Source: Diphasiastrum complanatum
Taxonomy: Eukaryota > Streptophyta > Lycopodiopsida > Lycopodiales > Lycopodiaceae
Assembly (NCBI GenBank): GCA_029204225.1
Contig: CM055100.1
Span: 20,409,589-20,473,588, forward strand
Length of the DNA stretch: 64,000 nt
Reading direction: 5' to 3'
The position numbers were made by a program, and so were the translations under genes. Below, one piece after another: positions 13,701-26,785 of the stretch (its first letter is position 1; every line of letters starts with the position of its first letter). Below the pieces are notes generated by a model. It had not been told where the DNA came from and did not search any database. It worked only from the letters and a program-made list of their open reading frames with translations.

Positions 13701-16700
13701 TCAAGTTTGTTTCTTACCTCAACTTTCATCCACCCCCTTTTTTCAGCCAGAATGCTTCTCAAAGCCTCCAATTTCCTAGACATATTAGTTTCAAACGGAA
13801 GGGGGCTTAGTTAACCTCCCTTTTCTCATTAGGTAGTTTTTACTTTTAGGTGATATCTTTTGTGGTGGGAATGGATGCCAAGCTAGGCTTCATTTGCCAT
13901 AGTAAGTCCCCTTGCATGTAGACTTGCCCCCACAACATTGATGAGATTAGGAGCAAAGTCCCTTTGTTTGGCCCTTTGAGTTGTCACCCATTTTTTAAAT
14001 TGTGGCATGTGGGCTAATGAGCAATGGACACACCCCCCTTTCAAACTTGGTTGGCAAGTGTTAAATAAAAGATCACAATTTGATTTGCCAATTTAAATCC
14101 CTATCATTTGATAGATCCATTTTTGCTACGTTTGTCATGTGTCAATCTAGGCATTATCACATCTAATCCATTCATGAATATAGATTTGCTTAGTGAAATA
14201 AAAAATCATGAACACTAGTCAAAATTCAAGAAAGTAACGAAAAGTAACAAAACTTAACCAAATTAAGCAAAGTAAGCATTTGTTATTCATGAATTGAAGT
14301 AATTCACAAGATAGGCCTTGTTTTTTAAGCATGATCAAAGTTTTCATAGACACATGTGAACCACAAATTCCATCAAAAAATCTCTCTAACAAAAGTTTCA
14401 AGATCACAAAGAGAACACCAATTTTAAAACTAAACAAATAAACAATAGATCCCCAAATTTAAAACGAACTTAGTTATTTATAGTGGTCATTTGTGTCTAC
14501 TATAAATTTGAGATCTTATTTAGCTAAATTGGGTCTTACAACCATTAATACAAATTTGCTATTTTTCAAATATAGCGCAGTTCAAGCTTTTTCATTGATA
14601 ATCCTATTGACTTGTTCTAGTCTAGTTTTGCTCCATGTCTATATTTGACATTTCATTAGTAAATTCATGGGCTAGTGACTTAAAACAATAAATTACACAA
14701 AATAGAAACTAATTGGTAAAAAAATTGAATCAAAACATTTTTAAAATTGAAAAACAAAAAAATTAGTGAAGAAAAAAACTCACCAAATTTGATGGAGAAG
14801 GAATCTAATGCTTTGACACCAAAGATCACTGAAGAAGAGGTTGATAAACACAAGATTGCCTTATGTTGCATTAGTTTTGCATGGGTTGACAAGATTCAAG
14901 CAACAAGACATTCGATAGTCTTCAATATCTTCTTTGATTGGATTGGCTATTCAATTTTCTTAGCTTTTTGTTGTTGTACATGATTTGATGCTAGTGTTTT
15001 TTCCATTTCATCCGATAGGAAGGGATTTGGATTTTTTCTCGGTCCATCGGTATAAACCAGATTAGTGACAGTGTTTTGATGAAGATGTATTGTTACAAAT
15101 CCATTGATCTCCTTCATTAACATGATATTTTGAACACTTCTTTATGATTCAAAGTGGTCATGCTCCAAATCAGAGAATGTGTCTTCCATGTTTGGTCGCA
15201 TTATAGTGATGGTCATCTTATTGGCAGTAGGGTTTACAATATTGCTTGATTTACAATATTGCTTGATTTTTCGCAAATTTTGACCTGTTGTTGAGTTGAT
15301 GCTGTTAGACTTCTCACAAAATTGTCACATGGACCAAAAACTATCACTCTTGTCACAATAATATTTCTTTCTTCCTTAAAATTATTTTTTTTCAAAAAAT
15401 GATGTATCCATCAAAGGACTTATCATACATGTACTGGCATAAAGAGAACATCCTTCATTTTTGTCAATTTCTTCACTCTCATAAGCATCTTCACAGACTT
15501 CATGATCAACATTATAATTCTCATCATAATCTAAATGTCATTTCACACCATAGTGATGTCATCTTTTAGGTTCCTCAAGGTTATAGACTTGATCCATAGG
15601 CTCGTATTGGTCTTATGTTCCACATTGCATTTGTTGTTGCTCATCCACGCTTATCGCTTTAGATTGGTCTTCAGTAACAAATTGGAATTGATCTTTACCT
15701 TGATAATCACCACCATTGGACTCTAGTTTATCTTGACCATCGAATGGTTTAAAATTTCATCCCTTTCGGACCAATCTTCAATGACTAGTTCGAGTTGATC
15801 TTCGTTTTGCTGGTCGTCATTGAAATTTTCAGAGTAGTGGTCCAGTTGAGAATCATCGTTGTAGTCTTGATACTAATGGTCATCAACCAAGTCCTCAACT
15901 TGGCTAATCTAGATCTATTCGGTAACCTCTTGACACTATCTAGGAAGAATTGGAAAGCAATGTTACCATATGATTGATCGTCATCTTCTTGTTTATATTT
16001 CCAATCCATTGGAATTGATGTGAAATAACTGAATTTGCAAATTGTGCATTACAGACTTGAGATCGATTTTGAAATGATAGCAAGGTTCAGTTAAATAGTG
16101 ATAAGGGTCTTCAATTAAAGCAAATTCAAAGAACTTTTGAACAGGTCAAATTTTGGATATAAATAAGACTTCTACGATGTCAATCTTGTTGTTGAGGTGA
16201 TGAATTTTGCTTTTTACGGCATCAAATTCCGAACTCAAATGGATAAGATATGGGATATTTAAAGAATTCAAATATATAAAACGTGAATGTAAGAACTTAG
16301 AAAAGGCGGTAATAAAAAATAATAACTTAAATTGGGATAATGATTATGGAAATAATGACAATGTACTCAACTCATCAAATTGAGCACTTTTTGTTCATAC
16401 AATATTGAAATCCGACTTCAATCTAAGAAGATATGGGGCTTTGAAAATTGAAAGAAAATAGCAATTAAACAAAATTAGAAGTAGGGGTCTCAAAGAGAAT
16501 TATGAATTGGATTTGAATGAATTTTGGATTCCATAGAATGTTTGGTCGTCGAAGATTAGAGAACCGTTAAAACCTTAAAATTTGATGACATTTTGTTCTC
16601 GGTTGCTTGGACGGATCATTAGAGTGCTCATGGAGAATAGGGGAACCATGAAAAATAGAAGTAATCGAAAAGTATTTCGTCTCATGGATGGAACATCATG

Positions 16701-16777
16701 TAGAGTGTGCCTGGATGATCCATTTATAGAATTCATCCATGTATTAATTACAATAAATGTTTGTCACCTAATTAGGT
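10777..16777. other. Six kilobases without a recognised gene
   Basis: No family could be named on either strand. A short frame starting at 10768 contains IKYIDESAAYLVQKPTTVDL, which looks protein-like but was not recognised. At 11.2-11.3 kb the phrase GGGTCTCCATTGGCTAGGG occurs twice. A possible small exon at 13309-13375 is discussed under findings. A short duplication containing ATTTACAATATTGCTTGATT lies near 15230-15270. The rest is AT-rich with only short frames. Confidence 0.4.
13536..13585 (+). repeat. 25-bp perfect tandem duplication
   Basis: Two adjacent identical 25-bp units, beginning CGGTGGCAATCAACAACTCT, at 13536-13560 and 13561-13585. No coding context. Confidence 0.95.
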
Positions 16778-16807
16778 AAGCCGTTGTACTTGAAAGTACA
16801 ACGGCTT
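16778..16807. repeat. Perfect 14-bp inverted repeat with 2-nt loop
   Basis: AAGCCGTTGTACTT (16778-16791), GA, then its exact reverse complement (16794-16807). It lies near the distal edge of the Copia LTR that ends at 17648 and may be an LTR-terminal or transcriptional hairpin; its role is not known. Confidence 0.95.
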
Positions 16808-17648
16808 GTGTAACAACTGTACATGGTATATACGGTCAACAAATCAAGGAATGTTGACGGGATGAGGACGTTGCAAATTCTCTCACTTCGCATTTTACGT
16901 AAGCGGCTTTCTCTCACTTCGCAAATTCTGGAAAGTGCTTGGAACGTTCCTCGTTGAAAATAGATGACTGTTGGAAATTTTCTCTCTCTTCGGGATTTTG
17001 CGAAAAAGCTGACAGTGCTTGTAAAAATGCGAAGGTGCCCTTAAAAAGACAACAATGTCTTTAAAACAATTTAATTCTTCAAAATAGTTGAAAGGAAGAA
17101 GCTGAAGGCAAGTGTCGCATTTTTTGGGAAAGTGCAAAAAAGTCGACACTGTCGCATTTCGGGAAAATACAAAAAAAAATGACACTGTTGAAAAATAGTT
17201 GAACTGTTGAACTATTGCATTTCGAAAAAAGCCGACATTGTCGCATTTTGGGAAAAGCCGACACTGTCACATTTCGAGAAAAGTCGACACTGTGAAAAAA
17301 CATAGTTCATTTTTGCAGACTGTTGCGACACTTAGTGTATTTCTGCAGAGTTGTTCTAAATGCTAATTCGTAGTTGTTCTTGAAGATGGCCAAGTCTTCA
17401 ATGATCTTCAAATTATTGAACTTAACATCTGAACTTGAAATATGATAGGATTGGTTACCCTTTGCTGGAGATCAGGCCAGAGGCCTGTTGTAATTTGGCT
17501 GTCTAAGTTATGATTCCTACATGTATTAGATGAGCAAACATAGAACCAAAGTTGGTTGCACCTCAACGATCAATAAACGTGCAGGAAAAATCTTGAAATA
17601 GAAAATAGTCATTCACCAAGGAGACAACTGTGGACTTAATTTCCAACA
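16808..17648 (-). mobile_element. 3' LTR of minus-strand Copia element
   Basis: On the minus strand a polypurine run AAGGAGGG (17650-17657) is followed by TGTTGGAAATTAAG, the expected start of an LTR. The RNase H coding end of a Copia element lies immediately upstream on the same strand. The far edge is not fixed; 16808 is only the end of a nearby palindrome. The LTR contains a short minisatellite (17119-17296). Confidence 0.55.
17119..17296. repeat. Imperfect minisatellite with motif GACACTGTCGCATTTCGGG
   Basis: About six diverged units of roughly 25-40 bp, each with a variant of TCGCATTT followed by GGGAAAA and CGACACTG. It sits inside the probable Copia LTR. Confidence 0.7.
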
Positions 17649-17661
17649 GCCCTCCTTAAGG

Positions 17662-18075
17662 TCACGGTTGGTGCCTTGGTACGTTCGTCAGGTTCAGCAT
17701 GTAGAAGAACTTCTGATGTTTGACCCTGGGAAGCGCTTTGGTGAAGATGTTTGCGACCATTTCTGTTGTAGAGCAGTATTGAATTATCACTTGCCTTGAG
17801 AAAACTTTCTTCCGAATGAAATGATACTGGATTTCTATGTGCTTAGATTTGCCATGAAATTTGGGATTCAGTGACAGTGAAATACAACTCAAGTTGTCAC
17901 ACAAAATGAAAGTAGCATTGAACTGAGTGTGATGTAAGTCGTGAAGTAATAACCTGATCCATACAATTTCTTTTGAAGATTGACATGCTGCCATGTACTC
18001 TGCCTTGGTCAAAGAAAGCGCCACTGATTTCTGCTTCCTTGAGTTCCACGAAATCGATCCCCTTGCCAGATAGAA
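17662..18075 (-). mobile_element. Ty1/Copia RNase H and C-terminal end
   Basis: A minus-strand frame reads ISWNSRKQKSVALSLTKAEY and then CQSSKEIVWIRLLLHDL, the typical C-terminal RNase H of plant Copia polyproteins, where S.TEAEY normally contributes catalytic Glu; here it is TKAEYMA. Further motifs CDNLSCISLSLNP, KHIEIQYHFIR and FTKALP complete the domain to a stop at 17662. The RT upstream (beyond 18075) is gone. A PPT and LTR follow within 15 bp, which confirms the orientation. Confidence 0.9.
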
Positions 18076-18910
18076 ACAGATTTCAAAGGTAGATTTTCTG
18101 GTAGAGACTATCTTGACAAAACGATGGTAGTGGTTCGGTTCTCAGGCATGTACCAAGTAAAGGGATTTGATTCCTTGGTATTATGCTAGTTAACCAGTTA
18201 ACTTTGGAGTATAGATACTCCCGGTAAATTGAGTTAAATGGTGCCTTTTGGACTCGGTGAAGCACCGATAGGCTTATCCTAAGTGATTTTGATCTTTAGA
18301 ATTGGGCAAACTAAGGCTTTTGAAATACTTGTTAAAGTGAATAAATGGAATAAAGGTCATAAATTGGGAGGTAGCTCTATATTCAATGAAATTTAAGTGT
18401 ATCAAATATCATAAATGAGTACCTGAATCCAAATTTTATGGATTTTCCATTAAGTTCAAGTAACTTCAATGAAGTAATACTTTAAGTTGAGTTTATTTTT
18501 GAATATCTATAGGACCATGAGTTGACCATATTTGTTATTGGAAATTGTGACATGGAACGAGAATGACACTTGGTTCAATTTGTACTGTAAAGAGCCTTAT
18601 TCCTACGGGCGAGTAGGGCAGGGTTTTGGGCGGGTGGGCAAAGGGGAGGGTTAAAAATTCAAAAAATGAGAATTTTTTTTTTTCTGGACAGGGTCAGGGC
18701 TGCCCATGGGGCAGCGCGACTGTTGTCCGAAAAAGCAGACATGAAGGAAAATCTCAAAAAAATGGTCCCGGTCCCAGACAGTGTGAGCAGCCCGAGAACA
18801 CTATTATTTTAAATTATAGATAATGTATAATATATTATTATTTGTTAGGTTGTTATTAATTGTAATGTATAAAAATGAAGATCAAAAGTAGGGAAGAAGA
18901 AGATTCTGTT
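18076..18910. other. No recognisable gene
   Basis: AT-rich; a GC-richer patch at 18600-18790 with runs of GGG carries a short open frame that has no recognisable content. Confidence 0.4.
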
Positions 18911-19357
18911 TAAACCTATAATCATCCAATGAATGAATAATAAGTTACATATCTGATTCATGAAGTAAGATTCACAAATCAAAAATTCTATTGTCCATTA
19001 ACAATGCTCATACTCTCGTACCACTCAATCAAGTCAATCCCTCAAAAGATTGCACAAGTCTTAGAATAAAGATAAAAAAGAGAAGATAATCAATCATCAA
19101 AAAACTGTAGGCAAAGAGACTCAGTACTAAAAAGGAGAATAGCCTAAAGCAACTATGGTTATAACTTATAATCAATCCAACGAATGAATAATAACATAAG
19201 AACACTATCAAGGCAACATAAACTAAGATTCAAAAATAAAAAGAAATTTAATTTTAACAAAGCATGATAAACTAAGGTACATAACATTGACGGATGAAGT
19301 TCATACTCTCATATCACTTAATCAAGTCTCAAAATATTGCACAAGTCTCAAAATTAC
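18911..19357 (+). repeat. Imperfect direct duplication, offset about 250 bp
   Basis: Copy 1 (18911-19067) and copy 2 (19161-19357) share, in order, a CCAATGAATGAATAATAA-like stretch, AAGATTCA, TGCTCATACTCTC or TTCATACTCTC, ACT-AATCAAGTC and TTGCACAAGTCT. The copies have diverged by substitutions and indels. The unit is non-coding. Confidence 0.75.
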
Positions 19358-20946
19358 TAAACATGTCTTAAAATACATAGCTGATCTTATAAGAGTTTTT
19401 AGTGTGCTTAGAATATTCTCACTATGATTCTCCACACAGACATATGTTTGACATATTTCTTCCAAATATGTATATGCTATGTACATATATAATTGAAAAT
19501 CCCATAAACTTTGTTTCCTTTATAAGAGTACTATCCCCCAAAAAGAAATAGCACATATGGAAAATCTATGTGATGGAAAAACCACATTCACTCACACGCG
19601 TCTTTTAAATCATCTTCATTTTAATAATAATTTTTTTTTACTTAACCAACTCTCTCATACATTCTAGTACACATTCTAAGATTAGGTTGACCAATGCAGT
19701 CTCTCGTGAGTTTAAAAGTGGGTCATAAAACTACTTTAAACTAGATCTAAATTACAACAGACCTTAAATTGATAATTTTGATCGATACAAATAATATTTA
19801 ATCTTGTCTGAATAATTTTCTTAGATTAGGTTAGATTTTTCTCTAGTTTTAGATTGTTCACAACAATCCCCAAGAGACCTCTTTATGAAATCGAAATAGT
19901 TTTACATTTGTACATATATTGGATTTATTTAAAAATCTATGCAGTAGATGGATTACAAAGATAGCTGATAAATTTCAACCACTTCACATCCCCATTTTAG
20001 AAGAACCGACATAGTTTATATAAAAGATGGTTATAGAAAAACGTCCAACATAGCTTTCTGGTCGCAATATTAAGAGAAGTTTTGGATGACCCTCGCTAAA
20101 ATGCAGCTATACTATTAGTGAAAACCTATCCCCAGCAACGGCGGCACTAGGGTCGAAGACCTCGCGTAGTAGTAGCCCTCCCGCCTGTCAACAAGGGTTA
20201 GAACACTGGATAACTGCCTAACTATGAATAGATGCTACTTTTAGTTAGTTCCCTACTTTTTCCCTAACTCTACCACCACTAATACTACACACCCCTAACT
20301 CTACTCCCCTAAACTACCTTCATCATGATTTTTGGTAAAAGAGAAGAGAAGAAGAGAAGAGAAGAGAGAAAGAGAGAGATAGAGAGTGAGAGTGAGAGTG
20401 GAGGTTAGCTCAAATGCTCCTTATGCTTGCTAATGGAAAACAATAACTATAGCAACCAATAAGCATGAAAACGGAAAACAATGGAACACAAACAAGAACA
20501 TTAGCAAGTAGTGAATAGCAATTGAGGATGCTTCTCTCCAAAAATTGGTAGAGTTTTCTCCTTCTCATTAAGCATGGAAAATAGAGTACATGAGGTGCCT
20601 TTTTATAAATGGGGAAGGTCCTTGCCCCAAAATACTATTGGCTAATATGTACACTAATCCTATCCATTCATCTTGGACCCAACTTGATCCAAAGGTCTCA
20701 AAAAAGTACATTGGATTTCACATGATTCATGTGAGTCTCCATTTGGACCCAACTCTAAAATAATAGACTTCTAAGTTTAAAATGACTTTGGGCCTCAAGT
20801 TTTATTTTCATTACAAAGGGGCCCAAGTCTATTATTCTATTTACAACTCCACTTGCGTGCTCATTGGGCCATGGGCTTATGCGCGCAGGATGCCATGCCC
20901 TCACAACACATTTTATTAGCCGATATTATTTATTTACAATATGTTG
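19358..20946. other. Non-coding, probably LTR or internal sequence of an unidentified element
   Basis: No coding frames of note. A GA-rich tract lies at about 20338-20400. The region changes abruptly into a chromodomain frame near 20947. Confidence 0.35.
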
Positions 20947-21129
20947 GGAATACCCCCAACACCTGAACCCGAGGCGATTGTTAATGGTCGGCAGAGGACT
21001 CTACGAAGTAGAGTGCTTCGGGAATTTTTTGTCAAGTGGAGGGGCAAATCAGAAGAGGAGGATACCTAGGAAAAGGAGGCTGATCTCCAGAAGATTTTTC
21101 CAGATTTTTCCCTACAAGGAAAAATTTAA
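20947..21129 (+). mobile_element. Chromodomain tail of a plus-strand Ty3/Gypsy element
   Basis: A plus-strand frame reads PEPEAIVNGRQRTLRSR, VLREFFVKWRGKSEEEDT, then a TAG where the conserved Trp should be, then EKEADLQKIFPDFS. This is the C-terminal chromodomain of chromovirus integrase, which normally targets insertion to chromatin. The Trp to TAG change (TGG to TAG) marks it as dead. A PPT (AGGGGGAAAGAA, 21135-21146) follows and leads straight into the LTR at 21147. Integrase core and everything upstream are missing. Confidence 0.88.
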
Positions 21130-21146
21130 GTTTAGGGGGAAAGAAT

Positions 21147-22582
21147 GTTACATACCTATGTAACTAGCAGTACTTCAGACCTAGTCCATTTAGTGTTGGT
21201 AATGGCAAGGTACCCTTAGGATTAATGGTATGTGCCTTTGGATAAGGACAGGTAAGTGACTATTCCTTGGTCGGAAGGTATGGAGTCACGTGACCCTTGG
21301 ATAAGGGGTACCCTCAGGATTAAGGGTATGTGCTTTAGATTAAGGTACTAGTGTCCTTGGTTAAGGACAGGTAGGTATCTATGCCTTGGATGGAGGTATG
21401 GAACCTAGTGAGGTGTTAGAAAGTCATTGGATGACTATTTTTCTAATCCTTGGGCCTCAATCTTGAACCATATCACTTTATTGGTCTAGGACCAAAGTAT
21501 ACATGCACAACTTGGGAATTGGGACCTAGTGGGAGGGCACACTTCCAATGGGTCCGATGGGTCCAATGAGTTCCCAACTCCCACAAGAAAGACATTCAAA
21601 GAGTCATAGGTTATGGAAGGAGTCTCTTGACCTTCCATAAGCCCATGGAGGCTCTTGGAGATTTTTTAACTCCCCTAGACTTCTCTCTCTCTCTCTCATT
21701 GGATGAGCATGGAACTCCGTAGTGCATTGGAGGGGTCCATGGGCCATCTATATGAGGGTAGTAGGGCACCCATTGGGAGGGGGGAGATCTCTATTGTTTG
21801 CTTTGCTTATGCTCTAATGTTGCTACTAGTGTGTAGAGTGATTTCTTGTGGTAGTATGCTTAGGGTTTGGATCTTGCTTATGGTATGGGACATAAGTAGG
21901 GTTTGGATCTTGAGTATTCTATGGAGTGTTGTGGTATGCTTGTGATTTGTTTATGGTTAGCAAGGGGTTGCTAGATAGGTCTTGCTTGGAGCTTGGATCT
22001 AGCTATGGTTGGGTGGTGAATACTTGAGGCCAACTTGTTATCTATCTTTGTGTTTAAATAGTAGGGACATAGGTGAAGGAGAGATCCTTGGAGACTTGCA
22101 GATCCTTACTTGCAGGTGGAGGCATTCTAGCTTGGAATTGGGGAGCATCTTGAAGCTTGTAGGTTGCTTGGAGGACATTTGGAGGCTCTACGTGAGATTT
22201 GGAGGACTTCCTCACCCTAGTTGTAAAAACATAGTCTATAAAGGGATCAACCAAATCAATAAGAAGTTGATAAGACATTGGCAAATTCTAGTTTTCTTGT
22301 ATTTTCCACATTTGTCTTGAGTTTTGATGAGTGGAATGCTCTTGTATGCTTGAATACTTTAATCTATGTTTACAATCCATACAGGTACTGTCCTCCACAT
22401 GTATGAGGTCGCTCTTCATAGATTTTAATCATTTGATCCATTGCTCTTGCTTAAATCATAGCGTAATGCATCTAGATCAAGATCTAACACTTAGAACTTG
22501 ATAGATCATTGTGTTAAGCAATCAATAACTCTTAATGATTGTTTTATACAATCAAAGTTGTCCTTTTCTTTGAAAATTGACA
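21147..22582 (+). mobile_element. Long chromovirus LTR, copy 1 (PPT on the left, PBS on the right)
   Basis: It begins TGTTACATACCTATGTAAC directly after a polypurine tract and ends ...GAAAATTGACA directly before a primer binding site at 22583. About 1.1 kb of it recurs at 26254-27361 in the same orientation. Being bounded by a PPT and a PBS, it acts as the 3' LTR of the element on its left and the 5' LTR of one on its right. It contains a 16-nt CT run (21682-21697). Open frames inside it are chance. Confidence 0.8.
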
Positions 22583-22594
22583 TGGTATCAGAGC
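22583..22594 (+). promoter_or_regulatory. Primer binding site (initiator-Met tRNA)
   Basis: TGGTATCAGAGC follows LTR copy 1 with no gap. The matching internal region would lie to the right, but the coding relics there (23.2-25.2 kb) are on the opposite strand, so the original interior has been interrupted or lost. Confidence 0.85.
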
Positions 22595-23239
22595 CAAGTC
22601 TAAGAGTGACCTAATGATTAATGAATCTTGTGAAATCATTGACAATGAGTTGTTTTTTGAGCTTTACTTGAGAGGGCGAGTTCAAGGAGATAGGTACTAT
22701 CAATATTTTTAGTCAAGATTGATTTGTGGGCTGCTGATGTACTGTCTACATGTGTGAAACCATACAACAGCCTTCAAATTAACTTCCTTTAGTGTTTTTG
22801 ACCCAAAAATGTGCATACTAGTCCAAAATTCAAGATTTTTGGTGCATTGTCTAGATCTAGGTTCAATCTATTGAATGCTAATGATCAAATAGTGTTTTGA
22901 TTCATTGAAGCAATTCATTTTGAAGCATTAGATCAGATCTATAAGGCTGATTTGTTTGTATCTTAAGTGTGTGTGAAATATCAAACAAAATTGTACTAGA
23001 ATCAATTTTTTGGAGGAGTGATTTGCTAGGATATTTGGAGTAGATCTATTATAACATCATCCAAGTTGAACTAGGTTGATTGGGCTGAGATTATAAGCTT
23101 CTTGGAAAGCTAGAAATCTATCTTAGATCACTCTTTATCAAGAGATCTTTGTGCATCTCATAGGCTTTCTGGCTAATGCATCCGTCTCTGAAGCGTAGTG
23201 ACCACCCTTGGCTGGTCTTGGACGATCAATTGTGTGATC
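22595..23239. other. Probable leader of the element primed at 22583; no gene
   Basis: AT-rich sequence directly downstream of a primer site with no coding content that could be recognised. Confidence 0.4.
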
Positions 23240-25155
23240 TGTCATGGATGATCCGTCATTGGGCGCAATAGGTTTCATCGCTCATGTGGTTGGATCGACC
23301 TTTACAGCCTGCTCTCTGTTCTCAAAGGTGAGTTTTCTCGTACCCCAGTTGTGTACTACTTGCGCAGTTCTCACCATGGTCTTCCCAGTAAAACACAGTA
23401 TGCAATTGGAGATTCAGGTATATCCATCACTACAAAGGATATCACAAACTGCATGCCCGTTATTTTCACAGGGATATCGACAACCACACCCTTTGGTTTT
23501 ACACAGGATTGGTCTGCTAGCTTGATGGCGAATCTTGCTGGCTTCAACCCCTGTAAACCCCACTTTTGATATAAAGTAGTGGAGGTCAAATTGACACCTG
23601 ATCCTCCATCTACTATTGTTGCCTCGTCCTCGAATCTCTTGTGTTTGATTGGCAGGGTGATGTTGTGTTCCTCACTTTCCCATGTTGTCCCAATGTGGAG
23701 GACGTTACTAGTCTCTTAGTAGCCCGTGCAATATATGGGCTCAGGCACTACTGGCTCCGCGTCTGCTTTGGCCCATTCAACCAAGAGGCTTTTAGCTTGC
23801 AGTAATTCTTCGAGGGGTAAACTAACACGGCTCGCTAGTAAGCTTGTGATCCTTTCAGTGAGTGGTTCCTCGGGCTCCACCATGTGAAAAGGTGGTTCAT
23901 GATGATGCAACCGATCGTTCTGATCAATGCGCAATGGTGAGCCCGTTCGTGGTTCCCGTTCGCCATCAACTAGAGGTTCCGTAGGGTTGTCCCTATCTTG
24001 CTCTTTTTCCTCTGCTTGTGCTCTCTGTACCCAGTGTCGTATCTTCCGGTATTGTCTCCTTTCTTCCCTCACATTCGGATATGGCGCTGAAGTTGAGGAT
24101 TGGTCATCAGTGACCGATGGTGGTGGGGAGCCACTTCCTTTCTCTTCTGTGCTCGCGTAACGGCTAACACAGGGGCATGGAATTGTTGCCTTTCCGGTGG
24201 CATCCGCTCTAGGACTGTTGCCTATTGTATTGCAATGAGTTCAATGGTGCGTTGTCCCATGTCTCAATGGACAATTCTTGTAGCAGTGTCCATAACCGCA
24301 TTCTCGACAGAAGGATGTATATTGTCCCTTGTAGGGACATTCCGCAATCTTGTGTCCTTCGCCACATCCATAGCAGCCGTAATTTCTTCCTCCTTGACGC
24401 TGAGTTTGAGTTGCATAGGCTGCAGTAAATTCATTTATGGCAGGATCTATAAATGCTTCATCTGGTCCATACCATTGCTACTGCTCAGGTTGAGGTGGTA
24501 ATGGCAATTCTAGTTTCGCTGCTGTCAAGTTTACGTGGGCCACTTGTTGATTGGTTGGCCCCGGTGGTGCAGGTAAGGCCATACGCTATTGCTGATTCAG
24601 TGGTCGTACCTCGGTGTCGCATTTGGTGCCCCTTGATGATATAAATAAGAAGTTTGATAAAGACTCCTCTTCCATTGAACAATCCGGGGGTTATATGGGC
24701 AAAATTTTGTATCATCGTGCGATGTTGCATTGCACAAATGGCAAAATCTATGTGTTCATTTCAGATTTTGCTTTAGGACTGGACACTCGTTTGTTGTATG
24801 GTTTTGGGTGCATACTAAACACCATACATTCTCACATCAAGGATATTGTAGTTGGTTTGGTTCCGGTAAATGCGGCGTTGCTACTACAGCTCCTTGTAAG
24901 GCTTTCAGTTTCTGATCAAACTGCATCGTAAGATGCTCCATCTATTGTTTGTGTAATTTTGCCATCTGATCCAACAACAATTCTGTGGATAGAGTAGAAG
25001 CATTTGATGACGATGACGCTATCGAAGGAGTAGGAGTATGGGTGGATGAATATTCGTCGTCTGATCCCTCATCCTCTTCCCTGATGGCATCCTCCATAGC
25101 TTCTTGCAGAGTAGCATACTGCTCCCGTCGTTTCAGTTCTCTACTTTGGAGCCAA
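23240..25155 (-). mobile_element. Ty3-type gag C-terminus and protease remnant with four zinc knuckles
   Basis: Read on the minus strand. 25155 downward: EQYATLQEAMEDAIREEDEG, an acidic Ser/Thr linker, then four Cys-His knuckles: CLVCTQNHTTNEC (24821-24783), CHLCNATSHDDTKFC (24743-24699), CYGCGEGHKIAEC (24375-24337) and CRECGYGHCYKNC (24309-24271). A charged segment follows (24072-23716). At 23640-23371 comes an aspartic-protease-like segment: IVDGGSGVNLTSTTLYQKWG, KPKGVVVDIPVKI and YCVLLGRPW, then TAQVVHNWGTRKLTF after a frameshift. The usual D-S/T-G is D-G-G here. Many stops and frameshifts; no RT. The left end stops at about 23240 and the gag core upstream of 25155 is absent. Confidence 0.75.
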
Positions 25156-26253
25156 TACTAAAAACAAAATTTTTGTGATTTTTATATATTTAGAAATCCC
25201 ACCAAAACTCTCATGTAGATAACTAATAGAGATTAACATCTAAGCATGAAACTTTTGGCAAAATATACATGCGAACAACTAACATGCTACCACCTTTCAA
25301 TGGAAAATTCATTTTTCCAAAAGCATCAAAAAACAAATATATGTGAAAAAGGAAAATCTCTTATTGTGGCTTTGCGTATGGAAGGCTCACCTAGCCTCCT
25401 CCAAAATTCATCATTAATCACCCACCATTCTACCCATCCTATGATTCTTCCAACACAAAAGATTGTCATGACCTTTTATTATCCGATTGAGAAGAGGCTT
25501 AATTTTTGCAAAGAGTGTCGTCTCGTGATTTTATGGTTCTCTTGCTTATTTCAATGTATTTTGGCCAATGTTGGAAGTTTTGAAAGGCTTTAAAGATATA
25601 AGTTGCACACTATGAGTAAAACGACGACGTTGGTTTATAAGCATATACTGTCACTTTCAAAAAAATCATAGATAAATTTGCTTAGTATTATATCTTGTAA
25701 GTGTGCAAAAAAAATTTCTTTCTAACCAAACTAGAAAAGGCTTTACAGTCTCTAAAAAGACTACTCCCAATACATCTTGCAACATAAAGCCCACCTATAA
25801 GCCACTCCACCATTTATCTCTCTAAAATAGTGGGGACCACATATGACTTGTCTCTTTCTCTCCCCTCTCTCCCCAAGTGTGGGATGTTAAAAATGTCACT
25901 TCAAACTTGTTATACTTGATGTATCTTGAGATATGACATCATGATAGGATCTCACATTTGTGGAGTCTATTCCCACGTGTGAAAAGATGTACATAACTTG
26001 TTTTTATAAAGTTAGATTGAATTTATATGAATCTACCCATGTGTGAAATTGACCTTTGAGTAGAATCTAGAATCCAATTGGTCAAACTTTTGTAAATAGA
26101 ATGCACTTCCATGTGAATGAGTAAATTCTCCCACATGTAAAGCTAGCCAAAGAGAATAGTCAACTTTGGAAAATGAGCACATATGGCTCCCACTGGTGGA
26201 TCTGGATGACTAGGAACTCTTCACACGTGTGAAGGCTTGTTGGACAGTACATA
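25156..26253. other. AT-rich spacer between gag relic and LTR copy 2
   Basis: No gene recognised; the 115-codon frame at 25246-25593 has no family features. No polypurine tract was found immediately before the LTR at 26254. Confidence 0.4.
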
Positions 26254-26785
26254 TGTTACATACCTATGTAACTAGCAGTACTTCAGACCCCTATTAGTCC
26301 ATTTAGTGTTGGGGGCTAATGGCAAGGTACCCTTAGGATTAAGGGTATGTGTCTTTGGATAAGGACAGGTAAGTGACTATACCTTGGTCGGAGGTATGGA
26401 GTCACGTGACCCTTGGATAAGGGGTACCCTCAAGATTAAGGGTAGGTGTCTTAGATTAAGGTACTAGTGTCCTTGGTTAAGGACAGATAGGTAACTATGC
26501 CTTGGATGGAGATATGGAACCTAGTGAGGTGTTAGAAAGTCATTGGATGACTATTTTTCTAATCCTTGGGCCTCAACCTTGAACCATATCACTTAATTGG
26601 TCTAGGACCAAAGTATACATGCACAACTTGGGCATTGGGACCTAGTGGGAGGGCACACTTCCAATGGGTCCAATGAGTTCCCAACTCCACAAGAAAGGCA
26701 TTCAAAGAGTCATAGGTTATGGAAGAAGTCTCTTGACCTTCCGTAAGCCTATGGAGGCTCTTGGAGACTCTTTAACTCCCCTAGG

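Noticed and set aside
18600-18790. GC-rich patch as a hAT or MITE terminus
   Set aside because: G-rich words resemble some hAT ends, but no matching inverted terminus or 8-bp duplication was found.
22009-22320. 103-codon frame inside LTR copy 1, also partly open in LTR copy 2
   Set aside because: Lies in LTR sequence; similarity between the copies comes from LTR duplication and the frame breaks in copy 2.
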